NCBI GenBank assembly: GCA_002492525.1
Contig: DKZA01000028.1
Span: 1-35,315, forward strand
Reading direction: 5' to 3'
Origin: Lachnospiraceae bacterium UBA7086
GTDB taxonomy: Bacteria; Bacillota; Clostridia; Lachnospirales; Lachnospiraceae
Length of the DNA stretch: 35,315 bases
The notes below the pieces were generated by a model, which worked only from the letters and a program-made list of their open reading frames with translations, was not told the DNA's origin and made no database searches. Made by a program: the position numbers and the translations under genes. Shown in pieces: positions 17,176 through 25,061 of this stretch; positions within the stretch are counted from its first letter, which is position 1; every line of letters begins with the position of its first letter.

Positions 17176-17275
17176 ATTTCCTCCATACTGCCGCTTTGCA
17201 GCAACCTGTATTTTACCTGTATTTCTGTTTGATTTCAAAAAGGATTTACTCAAAACACGAAAATGCCACCAAATA

Positions 17276-17304
17276 ATTTTATCATATATTTAGTACTTTT
17301 GCAA
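17276..17304 (-). promoter_or_regulatory. SigA-type promoter for parE-parC-rsmD
   Basis: On the minus strand TTGCAA (17299-17304), 17 bases, TAAAAT (17276-17281) with a TGA extension before it. The leader would be about 95 bases. A palindrome TTTGCAAA (17298-17305) covers the -35 box and a near copy TTTTGCAAAA lies at 17329-17338. Confidence 0.7.
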
Positions 17305-17348
17305 AGCATAAAATACAAGATAAAGTGTTTTTGCAAAAGGTTTCATGC

Positions 17349-18107
17349 TTATGAAGGACAGCTTCCCGGGGTGTCATCTGTCTCATACAAGTACTCACGT
17401 CCTCGTTTCCCGACCCATTTCACAAGATCCATTTCTTTTAAAAGCGGCACCACGCTGGCTGCCAGATCCCTATGTATCTTCGCTGCTTTGGCAAATTCTT
17501 TGATGGTAAAGGGTTCCGGCAGATCATAAGGGACTACCTGCATGAAATCCTCTCTGCGCTCTATGAAGATTTCATCGAAAAGTTCCAGGGGCATCCGGTC
17601 ATAACGGGAGGAACCCCGTTTGCGGTTTTTACTCCATCCATTCAACAGCCGGTACTCATCCATATCCACCAGCGGAAAGGCAAAGGACAGGTTCGGATCT
17701 TTCAAAAAAGACTTGATCTTATACAGTTCCGGAAAGGCATGATAGATATTGCCGGTGACGGGCGATTTATGCCGGTCAGAGAGTTCTCCTGTCGTCTCAT
17801 CCATCCAGATTACCCATTTCACATGAGGAATGGGTAATACTACTGTGACCGGATAAAGGGGCAGAAAAGCCTCCAGTTTCGGCCGCAGCCTGTTAAAATT
17901 ACCATTCTGAATCTCAATGATCCGTTTCCCGGTATAGATGTCTGCAATATAGCCCTCGATTGGTACCTCATGATAATCTACATCAGGTTCATAATACAAC
18001 TTCATGACCGCATGGACTGTTTTTTCCTGAAGCGTTCCGAAACCATGGGGATCGTGCTGTTTTAAGAGTACTTTTAATTTGGCGTCTTCAAAAGCTTTTT
18101 TATCCAT
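17349..18107 (-). CDS. Unknown protein with nuclease-like motif and winged-helix end
   Basis: I do not know a named function. The protein has about 252 residues. Near residues 45-70 it reads GYIADIYTGKRIIEIQNG, an acid followed 10 residues later by ExQ, the spacing of PD-(D/E)XK nuclease cores such as CoiA where glutamine replaces lysine. KLEAFLPLYPVTVVLPI and KWVIWMDE follow as a strand-helix pattern. The last 70 residues (FTIKEFAKAAKIHRDLAASVVPLLKEM, then VKWVGKRGREYLYE) look like a winged helix. The frame opens at a TTG at 18143, but ATG 18107 is favoured because the predicted transcript starts about there. No ribosome binding site precedes it. It is divergent from the GGDEF gene. Confidence 0.8.
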   Translation of the reverse strand: MDKKAFEDAKLKVLLKQHDPHGFGTLQEKTVHAVMKLYYEPDVDYHEVPIEGYIADIYTGKRIIEIQNGNFNRLRPKLEAFLPLYPVTVVLPIPHVKWVIWMDETTGELSDRHKSPVTGNIYHAFPELYKIKSFLKDPNLSFAFPLVDMDEYRLLNGWSKNRKRGSSRYDRMPLELFDEIFIERREDFMQVVPYDLPEPFTIKEFAKAAKIHRDLAASVVPLLKEMDLVKWVGKRGREYLYETDDTPGSCPS

Positions 18108-18114
18108 GTTAATC

Positions 18115-18143
18115 AGTATATCAGATATGGGATAATCGAACAA
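18115..18143 (-). promoter_or_regulatory. Promoter giving a likely leaderless mRNA
   Basis: On the minus strand TTGTTC (18138-18143), 17 bases, TATACT (18115-18120) with TG one base before it, an extended -10. The -10 box ends seven bases before the ATG at 18107, which puts the expected transcription start on or beside the A of the start codon. Confidence 0.6.
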
Positions 18144-18170
18144 GTGTTTTATATAAATGTTTTAATATGA

Positions 18171-18199
18171 TTTACACAATTGATTTTTTATAGTATAAT
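18171..18199 (+). promoter_or_regulatory. SigA-type promoter for the GGDEF gene
   Basis: TTTACA (18171-18176), 17 bases, TATAAT (18194-18199). The perfect -10 box and spacing make this a strong call. The palindrome TAATAGCTATTA (18197-18208) overlaps the start site and could be an operator. The leader has no room for a riboswitch. Confidence 0.8.
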
Positions 18200-18240
18200 A
18201 GCTATTATTATGCTTTTATATATCTTAAAGGAAATTGACT

Positions 18241-19347
18241 ATGAACCAGTATATAAAACATATGAAACGCTTCTTTGTGGATGCAAAGAACATTTTGACC
18301 GGTAACATGCAGATTACCAACAGATTAAAATTTACGGCCATCATTTTTTCCATTGCGATGGTTCATTTTTTCCTGACGATTATTTTCGGGGGCTTGAAAA
18401 TTCTGCCTTTGTTTTTCTTCAACATTTGTAGTGTAATTATTTATGTCTCCGGTTTTTGTCTGATCCGCAGGGACATCTATCTGCCGGTCTATTATATTAC
18501 CTATCTGGAAATCATATTACACTCTTTTGTGGCTACGATCTGCCTTGGCTGGCAGTATGGGTTTGCCCAGTATATCATTGCCATCGTTCCGGTGGGATAT
18601 TATATCTGTTACACTTTAGACATGAAACAGCATAAAATGCTGATTGCCACTGTTTCTGCATTTGTGGCGGTGCTCTCATTTTTATCCTGTAAGATGCTTT
18701 CCTTTATCTGGCAGCCTCTATATCTGATAGAGAATCCTGTCTGGGAGATTGCGCTGTATATCTTTAATTCTATCTGCGTATTTGTATTCCTGATCGTGTT
18801 CTCTCTGGTGTTTGTCTTCGAGATTAAGATTACAAACAATCAGCTGAAACACCAAAACGCTGTTTTGGAGCAGCTGGCAAGTACAGACCCGCTGACAGGA
18901 CTTTATAACCGCAGAAGCATGGATATCTTTCTGTCGCAGGCTATGGAGTCATCTTCCAGTTTCACGTTGATCATGTGCGATATTGATGATTTTAAGAAAA
19001 TTAACGATACCTATGGACATGATTTCGGAGACGTGGTCCTGCAGGGAATTGCAAAGATTGTGACGTCGCAGATCAGGGAACAGGGCTATGTGTGCCGCTG
19101 GGGCGGAGAAGAAATCCTTATCTTGATCAATAACGCATCTTTGGAATCTGTCTATCGTATTTCGGAGAACATTCGCAGGAATGTGGAAAGTCAGATATTT
19201 GAATATAATGCGGAACGGGTGCATTGCAGCCTGACGTTAGGCATTGCCGCCCACAATAAAAAAGATACCGTAGAAGAGACCATAACCCAGGCGGATTATA
19301 ATCTCTACCGCGGTAAACGAAACGGTAAAAATATGGTTATTTTATAA
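18241..19347 (+). CDS. Membrane GGDEF diguanylate cyclase
   Basis: A 368-residue protein with about six hydrophobic helices in the first 190 residues, then a short coiled linker (NNQLKHQNAVLEQLASTDPLTGLYNRRSM) and a GGDEF domain that makes cyclic-di-GMP. The active-site loop is GGEEI at 288-292, keeping the metal-binding acids with isoleucine at the last position. The usual RxxD inhibitory site upstream reads REQG, so product feedback at that site is probably missing. MCDIDDFKKINDTYGHDFGD is the standard nucleotide-binding segment. A TTG two codons upstream is in frame; ATG 18241 lies nine bases after AAAGGA and is preferred. It stands alone in its orientation and converges on the 19356-20066 gene. 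Confidence 0.92.
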   Translation: MNQYIKHMKRFFVDAKNILTGNMQITNRLKFTAIIFSIAMVHFFLTIIFGGLKILPLFFFNICSVIIYVSGFCLIRRDIYLPVYYITYLEIILHSFVATICLGWQYGFAQYIIAIVPVGYYICYTLDMKQHKMLIATVSAFVAVLSFLSCKMLSFIWQPLYLIENPVWEIALYIFNSICVFVFLIVFSLVFVFEIKITNNQLKHQNAVLEQLASTDPLTGLYNRRSMDIFLSQAMESSSSFTLIMCDIDDFKKINDTYGHDFGDVVLQGIAKIVTSQIREQGYVCRWGGEEILILINNASLESVYRISENIRRNVESQIFEYNAERVHCSLTLGIAAHNKKDTVEETITQADYNLYRGKRNGKNMVIL

Positions 19348-19355
19348 AACTTATC

Positions 19356-20066
19356 TTATAACTTGTGTGTGTGCCTGTCTCCATGCAGGATTCTTTCACT
19401 GTCTGAAGCATCGACAGGCGCTAATCTGCCGCTCTTATCATAATAAGTAAGCAAGGTTGAGTTTTTGGCAATCGTACGGTTTCCGTTGTCTGTCAGCAGA
19501 CTTAAGACCTGCTCCAAATTTCCGGAACGTAAATATTTTTGAATCTCTCGGTCTCTTTCCGCATCGTTGACCAAGTGGGTCGGTTTATCAGGCGTTGTAA
19601 CATCTTCCCTGCCTTTTAACGCATAATATTCCTCCGTGTAACGCTCCGCTTCTTCCGGAGACACATCAGCAGACTCCACTACAGGCGGCGGATCATTCCA
19701 GATCTTATCAAAAAGGTCTTTCGCATACTGCACAAGTTTCCGGAGGGTATCCTTGACAGAATCCCAGAGTGCGCTTCCGGATGCATGATCAGATAAGGAA
19801 GATGTGGCTTCTTTGGCTTGTTTGGCGGCATACTTTGAACCGGGACCGGATAATTCCAGCTTGACACCGCTTTTTTCACGCAGACTGGCCCCTTTTGTCT
19901 TCTCATGCAGTTTTTTGTCTTCGCCCTTCTCTTCTTTGGGGGCAGAAAGCGATTCTTCCTTCTGGTGATCGAGGCTGAATTTCTCACTGTCCCCGGATAC
20001 CTGGGTGGGCTTTTGCCGGCTGTAATCATAACTGGGATGATCGTTATCGCCTACTCTGTATATCAT
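19356..20066 (-). CDS. Unknown charged protein downstream of leuD
   Basis: I do not recognise a family. The 236-residue protein has no membrane segment or signal peptide. The first 100 residues are rich in Lys, Glu and Ser and look disordered (KEEKGEDKKLHEKTKG). A middle helix SVKDTLRKLVQYAKDLFDKIW is followed by VSPEEAERYTEEYYALKG, and the C-terminus has a more conserved-looking part, LLTDNGNRTIAKNSTLLTYY then DSERILHGDRH. Start ATG 20066 has AAGGAA seven bases upstream. It follows leuD by 21 bases with no terminator between, so it is probably carried on the leuCD transcript although nothing links it to leucine synthesis. Confidence 0.75.
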   Translation of the reverse strand: MIYRVGDNDHPSYDYSRQKPTQVSGDSEKFSLDHQKEESLSAPKEEKGEDKKLHEKTKGASLREKSGVKLELSGPGSKYAAKQAKEATSSLSDHASGSALWDSVKDTLRKLVQYAKDLFDKIWNDPPPVVESADVSPEEAERYTEEYYALKGREDVTTPDKPTHLVNDAERDREIQKYLRSGNLEQVLSLLTDNGNRTIAKNSTLLTYYDKSGRLAPVDASDSERILHGDRHTHKL

Positions 20067-20087
20067 ATTCTATTTCCTTATTTCCTG

Positions 20088-20576
20088 TCATTTCTGGTTG
20101 ATATAATTGACGAGTCCTTCTGCCGCGATGATTTTCTGCATAAACTCTGGAAATGCCTGCCCCTGATAGGTTGTGTTCCTGGTCAGGTCCGTGATCACGC
20201 CCGTATCAAAGTTCACTTCCACTTCATCTCCGGCTTCGATGGCTTTGGCTGCTTCCGGACATTCTACAATGGGAAGACCTATGTTAATCGCATTACGATA
20301 AAAAATCCTGGCAAATGTCTCTGCGATCACACAGCTTACCCCGGCTGCCTTGATGGCGATGGGCGCATGTTCTCTGGATGAGCCGCATCCGAAATTTTTC
20401 GTAGCCACAATAATATCCCCCGGTTTTACCTTGGTGATAAACTCTTTATCAATATCCTCCATGCAGTGTGCTGCCAGTTCCGCCGGATCGGAAGAATTAA
20501 GATAACGTGCCGGAATGATCACATCCGTATCCACATTGTCTCCGTATTTAAAAACAAGTCCCTTTGCTGCTTTCAT
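20088..20576 (-). CDS. leuD: 3-isopropylmalate dehydratase small subunit
   Basis: A 162-residue LeuD, the swivel-domain subunit that with LeuC isomerises 2-isopropylmalate to 3-isopropylmalate. DVDTDVIIPARYLN is near the start and the substrate loop NFGCGSSREHAPIAIKAAG is intact, followed by IAETFARIFYRNAINIGLP. The short length is typical of the archaeal/Clostridial type. Start ATG 20576 has AAGGA nine bases upstream. It follows leuC after 79 bases, a somewhat long gap with the small hairpin CCCG-TATT-CGGG but no terminator tail. Confidence 0.96.
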   Translation of the reverse strand: MKAAKGLVFKYGDNVDTDVIIPARYLNSSDPAELAAHCMEDIDKEFITKVKPGDIIVATKNFGCGSSREHAPIAIKAAGVSCVIAETFARIFYRNAINIGLPIVECPEAAKAIEAGDEVEVNFDTGVITDLTRNTTYQGQAFPEFMQKIIAAEGLVNYINQK

Positions 20577-20655
20577 GCCTGTATTCCTTTCTCTCTATCT
20601 CTATTCTGTTGATTGTCTGCATCATGATTCTGGATATCTATTGCCCGAATACGGG

Positions 20656-21930
20656 TTATATTGCCGGTTCCAACTGACAGGGACAGGAAATCTTACCTGT
20701 CACCGCACTGGCGGCCGCTACGGCCGGACTTGCCAGATAGATTTCGGAGTCCACATGTCCCATACGGCCTACAAAGTTGCGGTTTGTGGTGGATACACAG
20801 CGTTCTCCCTGGGCCAGAATACCCATATAACCGCCAAGACAAGGACCGCAGGTGGGCGTACTGACAATAGCGCCGGCCTCCACAAATACCTTTAACAGTC
20901 CCTCTTCCATGGCTTGTAAATAAATGGCCTGTGTGGCCGGAATGACGATACAGCGCATCCCTTTTGCCACATGTCTGCCTGCTAAGACTTCAGCGGCAAT
21001 CCGCAGATCATCCAGACGGCCGTTGGTACAGGAACCGATCACCACCTGATCAATCCGGATATCTTCCTTAATCTCATCAATGGTTCTGGTATTCTCGGGC
21101 AGATGAGGAAATGCCACCGTGGGTCTTAAGGTACTCAGATTGATGGTATATTCTTCATCATAGACGGCATCTTCGTCCGCCTCGTATATCTTATATGCTC
21201 TTGTACTGTGTTCTTTCATATAAGCGATGGCCAGTTCATCTACCGGGAAGATACCGTTCTTGCCGCCGGCTTCTATGGCCATGTTGGCAATGGTGAACCT
21301 GTCATCCATAGACAGATTGGCAATGCCGCTTCCCGTAAATTCCATGGACTTATATAAAGCACCGTCCACACCGATCATGCCGATAATATGTAAGATTACG
21401 TCTTTCCCGCTGACCCATTTATCCGGTTTGCCGATCAGATGAAATCTGATGGCGGAAGGCACTTTAAACCATGCCTTGCCGGTGGCCATACCGGCAGCCA
21501 TATCCGTACTGCCCACGCCGGTGGAAAAAGCGCCTAGGGCACCGTAGGTACAGGTATGCGAATCGGCGCCGATGATCACATCGCCCGCCACAGTCAGTCC
21601 TTTTTCCGGCAAGAGTGCATGTTCTATCCCCATCTGTCCTACTTCAAAATAATTGGTAATCTCATTTTTACGGGCAAATTCCCGCACACATTTACAATGT
21701 TCAGCGGATTTGATATCTTTATTGGGAACAAAGTGATCCGGTACCAAAGCAATCTTGTCCTTATCGAATACACCGTCCGTATTCATCTTTTCCATTTCCT
21801 TAATCGCCACAGGACTGGTGATATCATTGCCAAGCACCAGATCCAGATCGGCTTCTATCAACTGTCCGGCCTCTACTTTATCCAGACCGGCATGTGCTGC
21901 CAGAATTTTTTGTGTCATTGTCATTCCCAT
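20656..21930 (-). CDS. leuC: 3-isopropylmalate dehydratase large subunit
   Basis: A 424-residue LeuC of the aconitase superfamily. The three cysteines for the 4Fe-4S cluster are visible, one in VIGSCTNGRLDDLR and two in TPTCGPCLGGYMG. DSHTCTYGALGAFSTGVG is the expected active-site segment. AGGAGG lies seven bases before ATG 21930. The gene begins just after the terminator of the two-component system; TGATAAAAT in the 68-base gap could be an extended -10 box, though its -35 is poor. No T-box or leader peptide is visible. leuA and leuB are not in the window. Confidence 0.97.
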   Translation of the reverse strand: MGMTMTQKILAAHAGLDKVEAGQLIEADLDLVLGNDITSPVAIKEMEKMNTDGVFDKDKIALVPDHFVPNKDIKSAEHCKCVREFARKNEITNYFEVGQMGIEHALLPEKGLTVAGDVIIGADSHTCTYGALGAFSTGVGSTDMAAGMATGKAWFKVPSAIRFHLIGKPDKWVSGKDVILHIIGMIGVDGALYKSMEFTGSGIANLSMDDRFTIANMAIEAGGKNGIFPVDELAIAYMKEHSTRAYKIYEADEDAVYDEEYTINLSTLRPTVAFPHLPENTRTIDEIKEDIRIDQVVIGSCTNGRLDDLRIAAEVLAGRHVAKGMRCIVIPATQAIYLQAMEEGLLKVFVEAGAIVSTPTCGPCLGGYMGILAQGERCVSTTNRNFVGRMGHVDSEIYLASPAVAAASAVTGKISCPCQLEPAI

Positions 21931-21981
21931 ATCCGTTCCTCCTTGTATCCATTAAACTCGGTTTATTTTATCACAGAAACG

Positions 21982-22010
21982 GCAAAAAAGAAAGGGGCCT
22001 AAAGCCCCTT
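21982..22010 (-). terminator. Terminator of the two-component operon
   Basis: On the minus strand AAGGGGC (22004-22010) pairs with GCCCCTT (21992-21998) and is followed by TCTTTTTT (21984-21991). The stop codon of the kinase gene lies in the loop, so the gene's last two codons form the first arm of the stem. Confidence 0.85.
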
Positions 22011-24332
22011 CCACACAATTGTTACTTTAAATAAGTCTCCGTCTGTCTCCACTTTCATCTGGCCCTTCTGCAATTCCACGAAACTGCGGGCAATGGCAAG
22101 GCCAAGACCGCTTCCTTCGGTGTTGCGGGAACTGTCTCCTCTGACAAAGCGTTCTGTAAGACTTTCCGGATTAACATTCAGTTCCGCCTTTGAAATATTT
22201 TTCAGTTTTATCACCACATCTTCGCCTTGACGGTCCATGCTGACATATACTCTGGTATGAGGCATGGCGTATTTGATGATATTAAGATACAGGTTTTCAA
22301 AAATCCGGTAGGTTTTCTGAGAGTCCAGCATCAGGAACTGTTTTTCTTCCGGCATCAGGAAACGGAAAATCAAATCCGCCTGTTCCACTTTATCTTCATA
22401 TTCCAAATATGCCTGACGCATCAGGTTGCCGATATCTACCCGATCCAACTGTAAGGATATATTTCCGCTGGTGGCTTTGCTCACCTCAAAGAGGTCTTCT
22501 ATCAAAATCTTTAACCGTCTCGCCTTTGCCGCCAGCACATCCAGATATTCTCTGCGCTGTTCTTCCGTCACTCCTTCTTCCTGCAGCAGTTCAATATATG
22601 TGGTAATGGCCGTGAGCGGCGTTTTCAGGTCATGGGAGACATTGGTGATCAGTTCGGTGCGCATACGCTGGCTCTTGACCTCCTCTTCCACCGCTTTGGA
22701 AAATCCCTGTTGAATCTCTGCCAGATTACTCTTATAAGATTCAAAGACACCCCAGTCCCCCGTAAACTCTGTCTGCAGATTGCCGTCTGCAATAGACTGC
22801 GTAGCGGCAAGCAGGTGACGGTATTGCGCCTGAATGTGTCTGATATATTTCTTTAGGGCAATATAGAGAATTGCCGAATAAAATAATAAGATAAACACAC
22901 CTGCAAACCATAACATACTCAAAAAGGCAAGGAACAGATAATTGATCACCACAATCTTAAAAAGAACTCTGTTCGTGTTCTTTTCCAGATTCACATGCAG
23001 AACTTCTTCCTTCAACTGTTCCACGGTACGGCTGCAGAAAGCTTGGACGGCCTGCCAGACACGGTAACAGATACTTCTCTCCTTCAGGTATCGTTTCAGT
23101 CCCAGGGTGTGCACCTGTGCCAGTCCCGTCACCAGGATGTACCAGAATCCAAACATAAGATACAAACATAATACGTTGATCCCGACAACGATCATTTCAA
23201 CCGTATTCATGGACAGATCCGGCAGATAAGAGCGTATCATGGCAGGCATATCTGCATCTGCGCCGCCTTCCATGCTGTACATCACCATTTCTATTGCAAA
23301 AGTACCCATAAAACCAAACAGTACCACCAGGATTACCAGCAGAATTTCCAGATGAAGCCCCAAAATCCACAGCTCATGCAGATGATAGTGCTTAGATAAA
23401 GGCAAAAGCAGTGCCAGAATACCCAGTATCAGCAAAAACATCTGAAAGACATTTGATACGCCCACAGAATTATAGGCGCTCCAGGAGTCAATCTCCTGCT
23501 GATAATAATCGGCGTTTATAAGATATTCTTTCTGCTCCTGTGTGAGCGCATAACAGACCGTACAGTTTCTTGGCGTGTTATTTACCTGAATATTGGAGCG
23601 TATCATGTTTCCAACGCTGTCGTAATAATAAAAATCTTCCTTGGATATCATCACGGCCAAAGTGTCGTCATCATAATAATCATAAAGTGATCTTTCCAGA
23701 TAACTGCTCCTCATGACTCGCTGCACGTTTTTTAAAAGACTTTCGGAGTCTTCGCCTTTGACCCATACATGTTCCAGGTATCCGGCATTGTCGTAGCTCA
23801 TTTTAATGTAATAGGGATAACTGGATCGTATTTCTGAAGAGGCATCCTCGGTGCCAAGCTGTTTCAAATCTTTGCCTGTGTTGGTAATTTCTGTGCCGCT
23901 TATATGGTCCGTGATCTGATAATCTATGGTGTGATTGAGATTTCCCCAGAAATCATCTTCCCAGCCCTTCAGCATTTCATACAGTTTCCGCCCGGCATAT
24001 GTGTCGGCGCTCTCTCCGTCAAAATAAAAATAATCGGAACCGGTACTGGAAGGTTCTTTGGTCACAGTAAGATAAATATCCTGATAGCGGAGAGGCTTTC
24101 CGGTCACCTGTTCTTGCAGATCCTTATAAAGTATGGTATTCCCCTGGTAGAGATCTCGCAGGAACTGTTCATTTTCCATCACATCCGTTTTATATCTGGC
24201 TTCCAGGGAAGCTGCCCGTTCCCGAAACATCGGATATAGCAACACAAATAAAATAGATGCTACTAAAAGGATAAACAGCACGGCAAAGATATCTGCTCTT
24301 TTGGTTTTATTGTCTTTCGATTTTGTATCCAA
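21999..24332 (-). CDS. Sensor histidine kinase with multi-helix sensor region
   Basis: A 777-residue membrane kinase. One helix at about 15-35 is followed by an extracellular region to about 290. A group of helices follows, including NVFQMFLLILGILALLLPL, ILLVILVVLFGFMGTFAIEM and later MLWFAGVFILLFYSAILYI. After a HAMP-like linker the phosphorylated H567 sits in NVSHDLKTPLTAITTYIE. The ATP domain has N-box NLYLNIIKYA and the G box SGLGLAIARSFVELQKG. The signal is unknown. Start ATG 24332 overlaps the end of the response regulator gene by 26 bases, so they form one operon. A terminator covers its stop codon. Confidence 0.93.
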   Translation of the reverse strand: MDTKSKDNKTKRADIFAVLFILLVASILFVLLYPMFRERAASLEARYKTDVMENEQFLRDLYQGNTILYKDLQEQVTGKPLRYQDIYLTVTKEPSSTGSDYFYFDGESADTYAGRKLYEMLKGWEDDFWGNLNHTIDYQITDHISGTEITNTGKDLKQLGTEDASSEIRSSYPYYIKMSYDNAGYLEHVWVKGEDSESLLKNVQRVMRSSYLERSLYDYYDDDTLAVMISKEDFYYYDSVGNMIRSNIQVNNTPRNCTVCYALTQEQKEYLINADYYQQEIDSWSAYNSVGVSNVFQMFLLILGILALLLPLSKHYHLHELWILGLHLEILLVILVVLFGFMGTFAIEMVMYSMEGGADADMPAMIRSYLPDLSMNTVEMIVVGINVLCLYLMFGFWYILVTGLAQVHTLGLKRYLKERSICYRVWQAVQAFCSRTVEQLKEEVLHVNLEKNTNRVLFKIVVINYLFLAFLSMLWFAGVFILLFYSAILYIALKKYIRHIQAQYRHLLAATQSIADGNLQTEFTGDWGVFESYKSNLAEIQQGFSKAVEEEVKSQRMRTELITNVSHDLKTPLTAITTYIELLQEEGVTEEQRREYLDVLAAKARRLKILIEDLFEVSKATSGNISLQLDRVDIGNLMRQAYLEYEDKVEQADLIFRFLMPEEKQFLMLDSQKTYRIFENLYLNIIKYAMPHTRVYVSMDRQGEDVVIKLKNISKAELNVNPESLTERFVRGDSSRNTEGSGLGLAIARSFVELQKGQMKVETDGDLFKVTIVWKGL

Positions 24333-25014
24333 TACCCCACACCACCTTCAAATATTTGGGTTCCCGGGGATTGAGTTCTATCTTCTCCCGGATTTTTCTG
24401 ACATGTACCATGATCGTGTCTGTGTTAATGGCCTGTTCGTTCCAGACGCGCTCGTAAATTTCTTCCGCCGAAAACACCCGGCCGGGATTTTTCATCAGAA
24501 GCAGCAATATTTTAAACTCTATGGGCGTCAGTTTCACAGGCTTGCCGTCCACAAAAACTTCCACCGTCTCTTCATGCAGTTCCAGGCCGCCGATGATATA
24601 GACTTTATCATCCTGTTTCTCTTTGCCCATCATCTCCAAGAAACGTCCGTACCGCCGCAGATGAGAATTGACTCTTGCCAGAAGTTCCATGGTGGTAAAG
24701 GGCTTTGTCACATAATCGTCTGCTCCCATGTTAAGCCCCATGATCTTATCCACTTCCTCGGACTTGGCAGAAAGCATGATCACCGGAAATTCATATCCCA
24801 GTTCCCGCACCCGCATCATCATATTGATGCCGTCCATCCGCGGCATCATCACGTCTACGATGGCCAGATGAATCTCTTCTTTCTCAATCTGCTTAAGTCC
24901 TTCGATGCCGTCAGCTGCCTGAAACACGATATAACCCTGGTTTTTTAAATAGATTTCAATACCTTCCCGAATCTCCTTGTCATCCTCAACTATCAGAATA
25001 TGATATGTGTCCAT
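24307..25014 (-). CDS. OmpR-family response regulator
   Basis: A 235-residue regulator with an N-terminal receiver domain and a C-terminal winged helix. Acidic pair D11-D12 and phospho-acceptor D54 (AIVDVMMPRMDG) are present, with the conserved lysine in MLSAKSEEVDK. The DNA-binding half includes LTPIEFKILLLLMKNPGRVFS and TIMVHVRKIREKIE, as in PhoB/OmpR. It partners with the kinase gene that overlaps its 3' end. GGAGGAGG precedes ATG 25014. Target genes are unknown; the upstream gap contains TGTTATACT, a possible extended -10 box at about 25049-25057. Confidence 0.95.
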   Translation of the reverse strand: MDTYHILIVEDDKEIREGIEIYLKNQGYIVFQAADGIEGLKQIEKEEIHLAIVDVMMPRMDGINMMMRVRELGYEFPVIMLSAKSEEVDKIMGLNMGADDYVTKPFTTMELLARVNSHLRRYGRFLEMMGKEKQDDKVYIIGGLELHEETVEVFVDGKPVKLTPIEFKILLLLMKNPGRVFSAEEIYERVWNEQAINTDTIMVHVRKIREKIELNPREPKYLKVVWGIGYKIERQ

Positions 25015-25061
25015 CTGTAAACCTCCTCCTACACAGCCTATAGTAAGCAGTATAACATAAT

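Noticed and set aside
24301..24948. A 215-residue open frame on the plus strand opposite the response regulator
   Set aside because: It is rich in His, Phe and Cys with no domain, and lies fully across a clear gene on the other strand.
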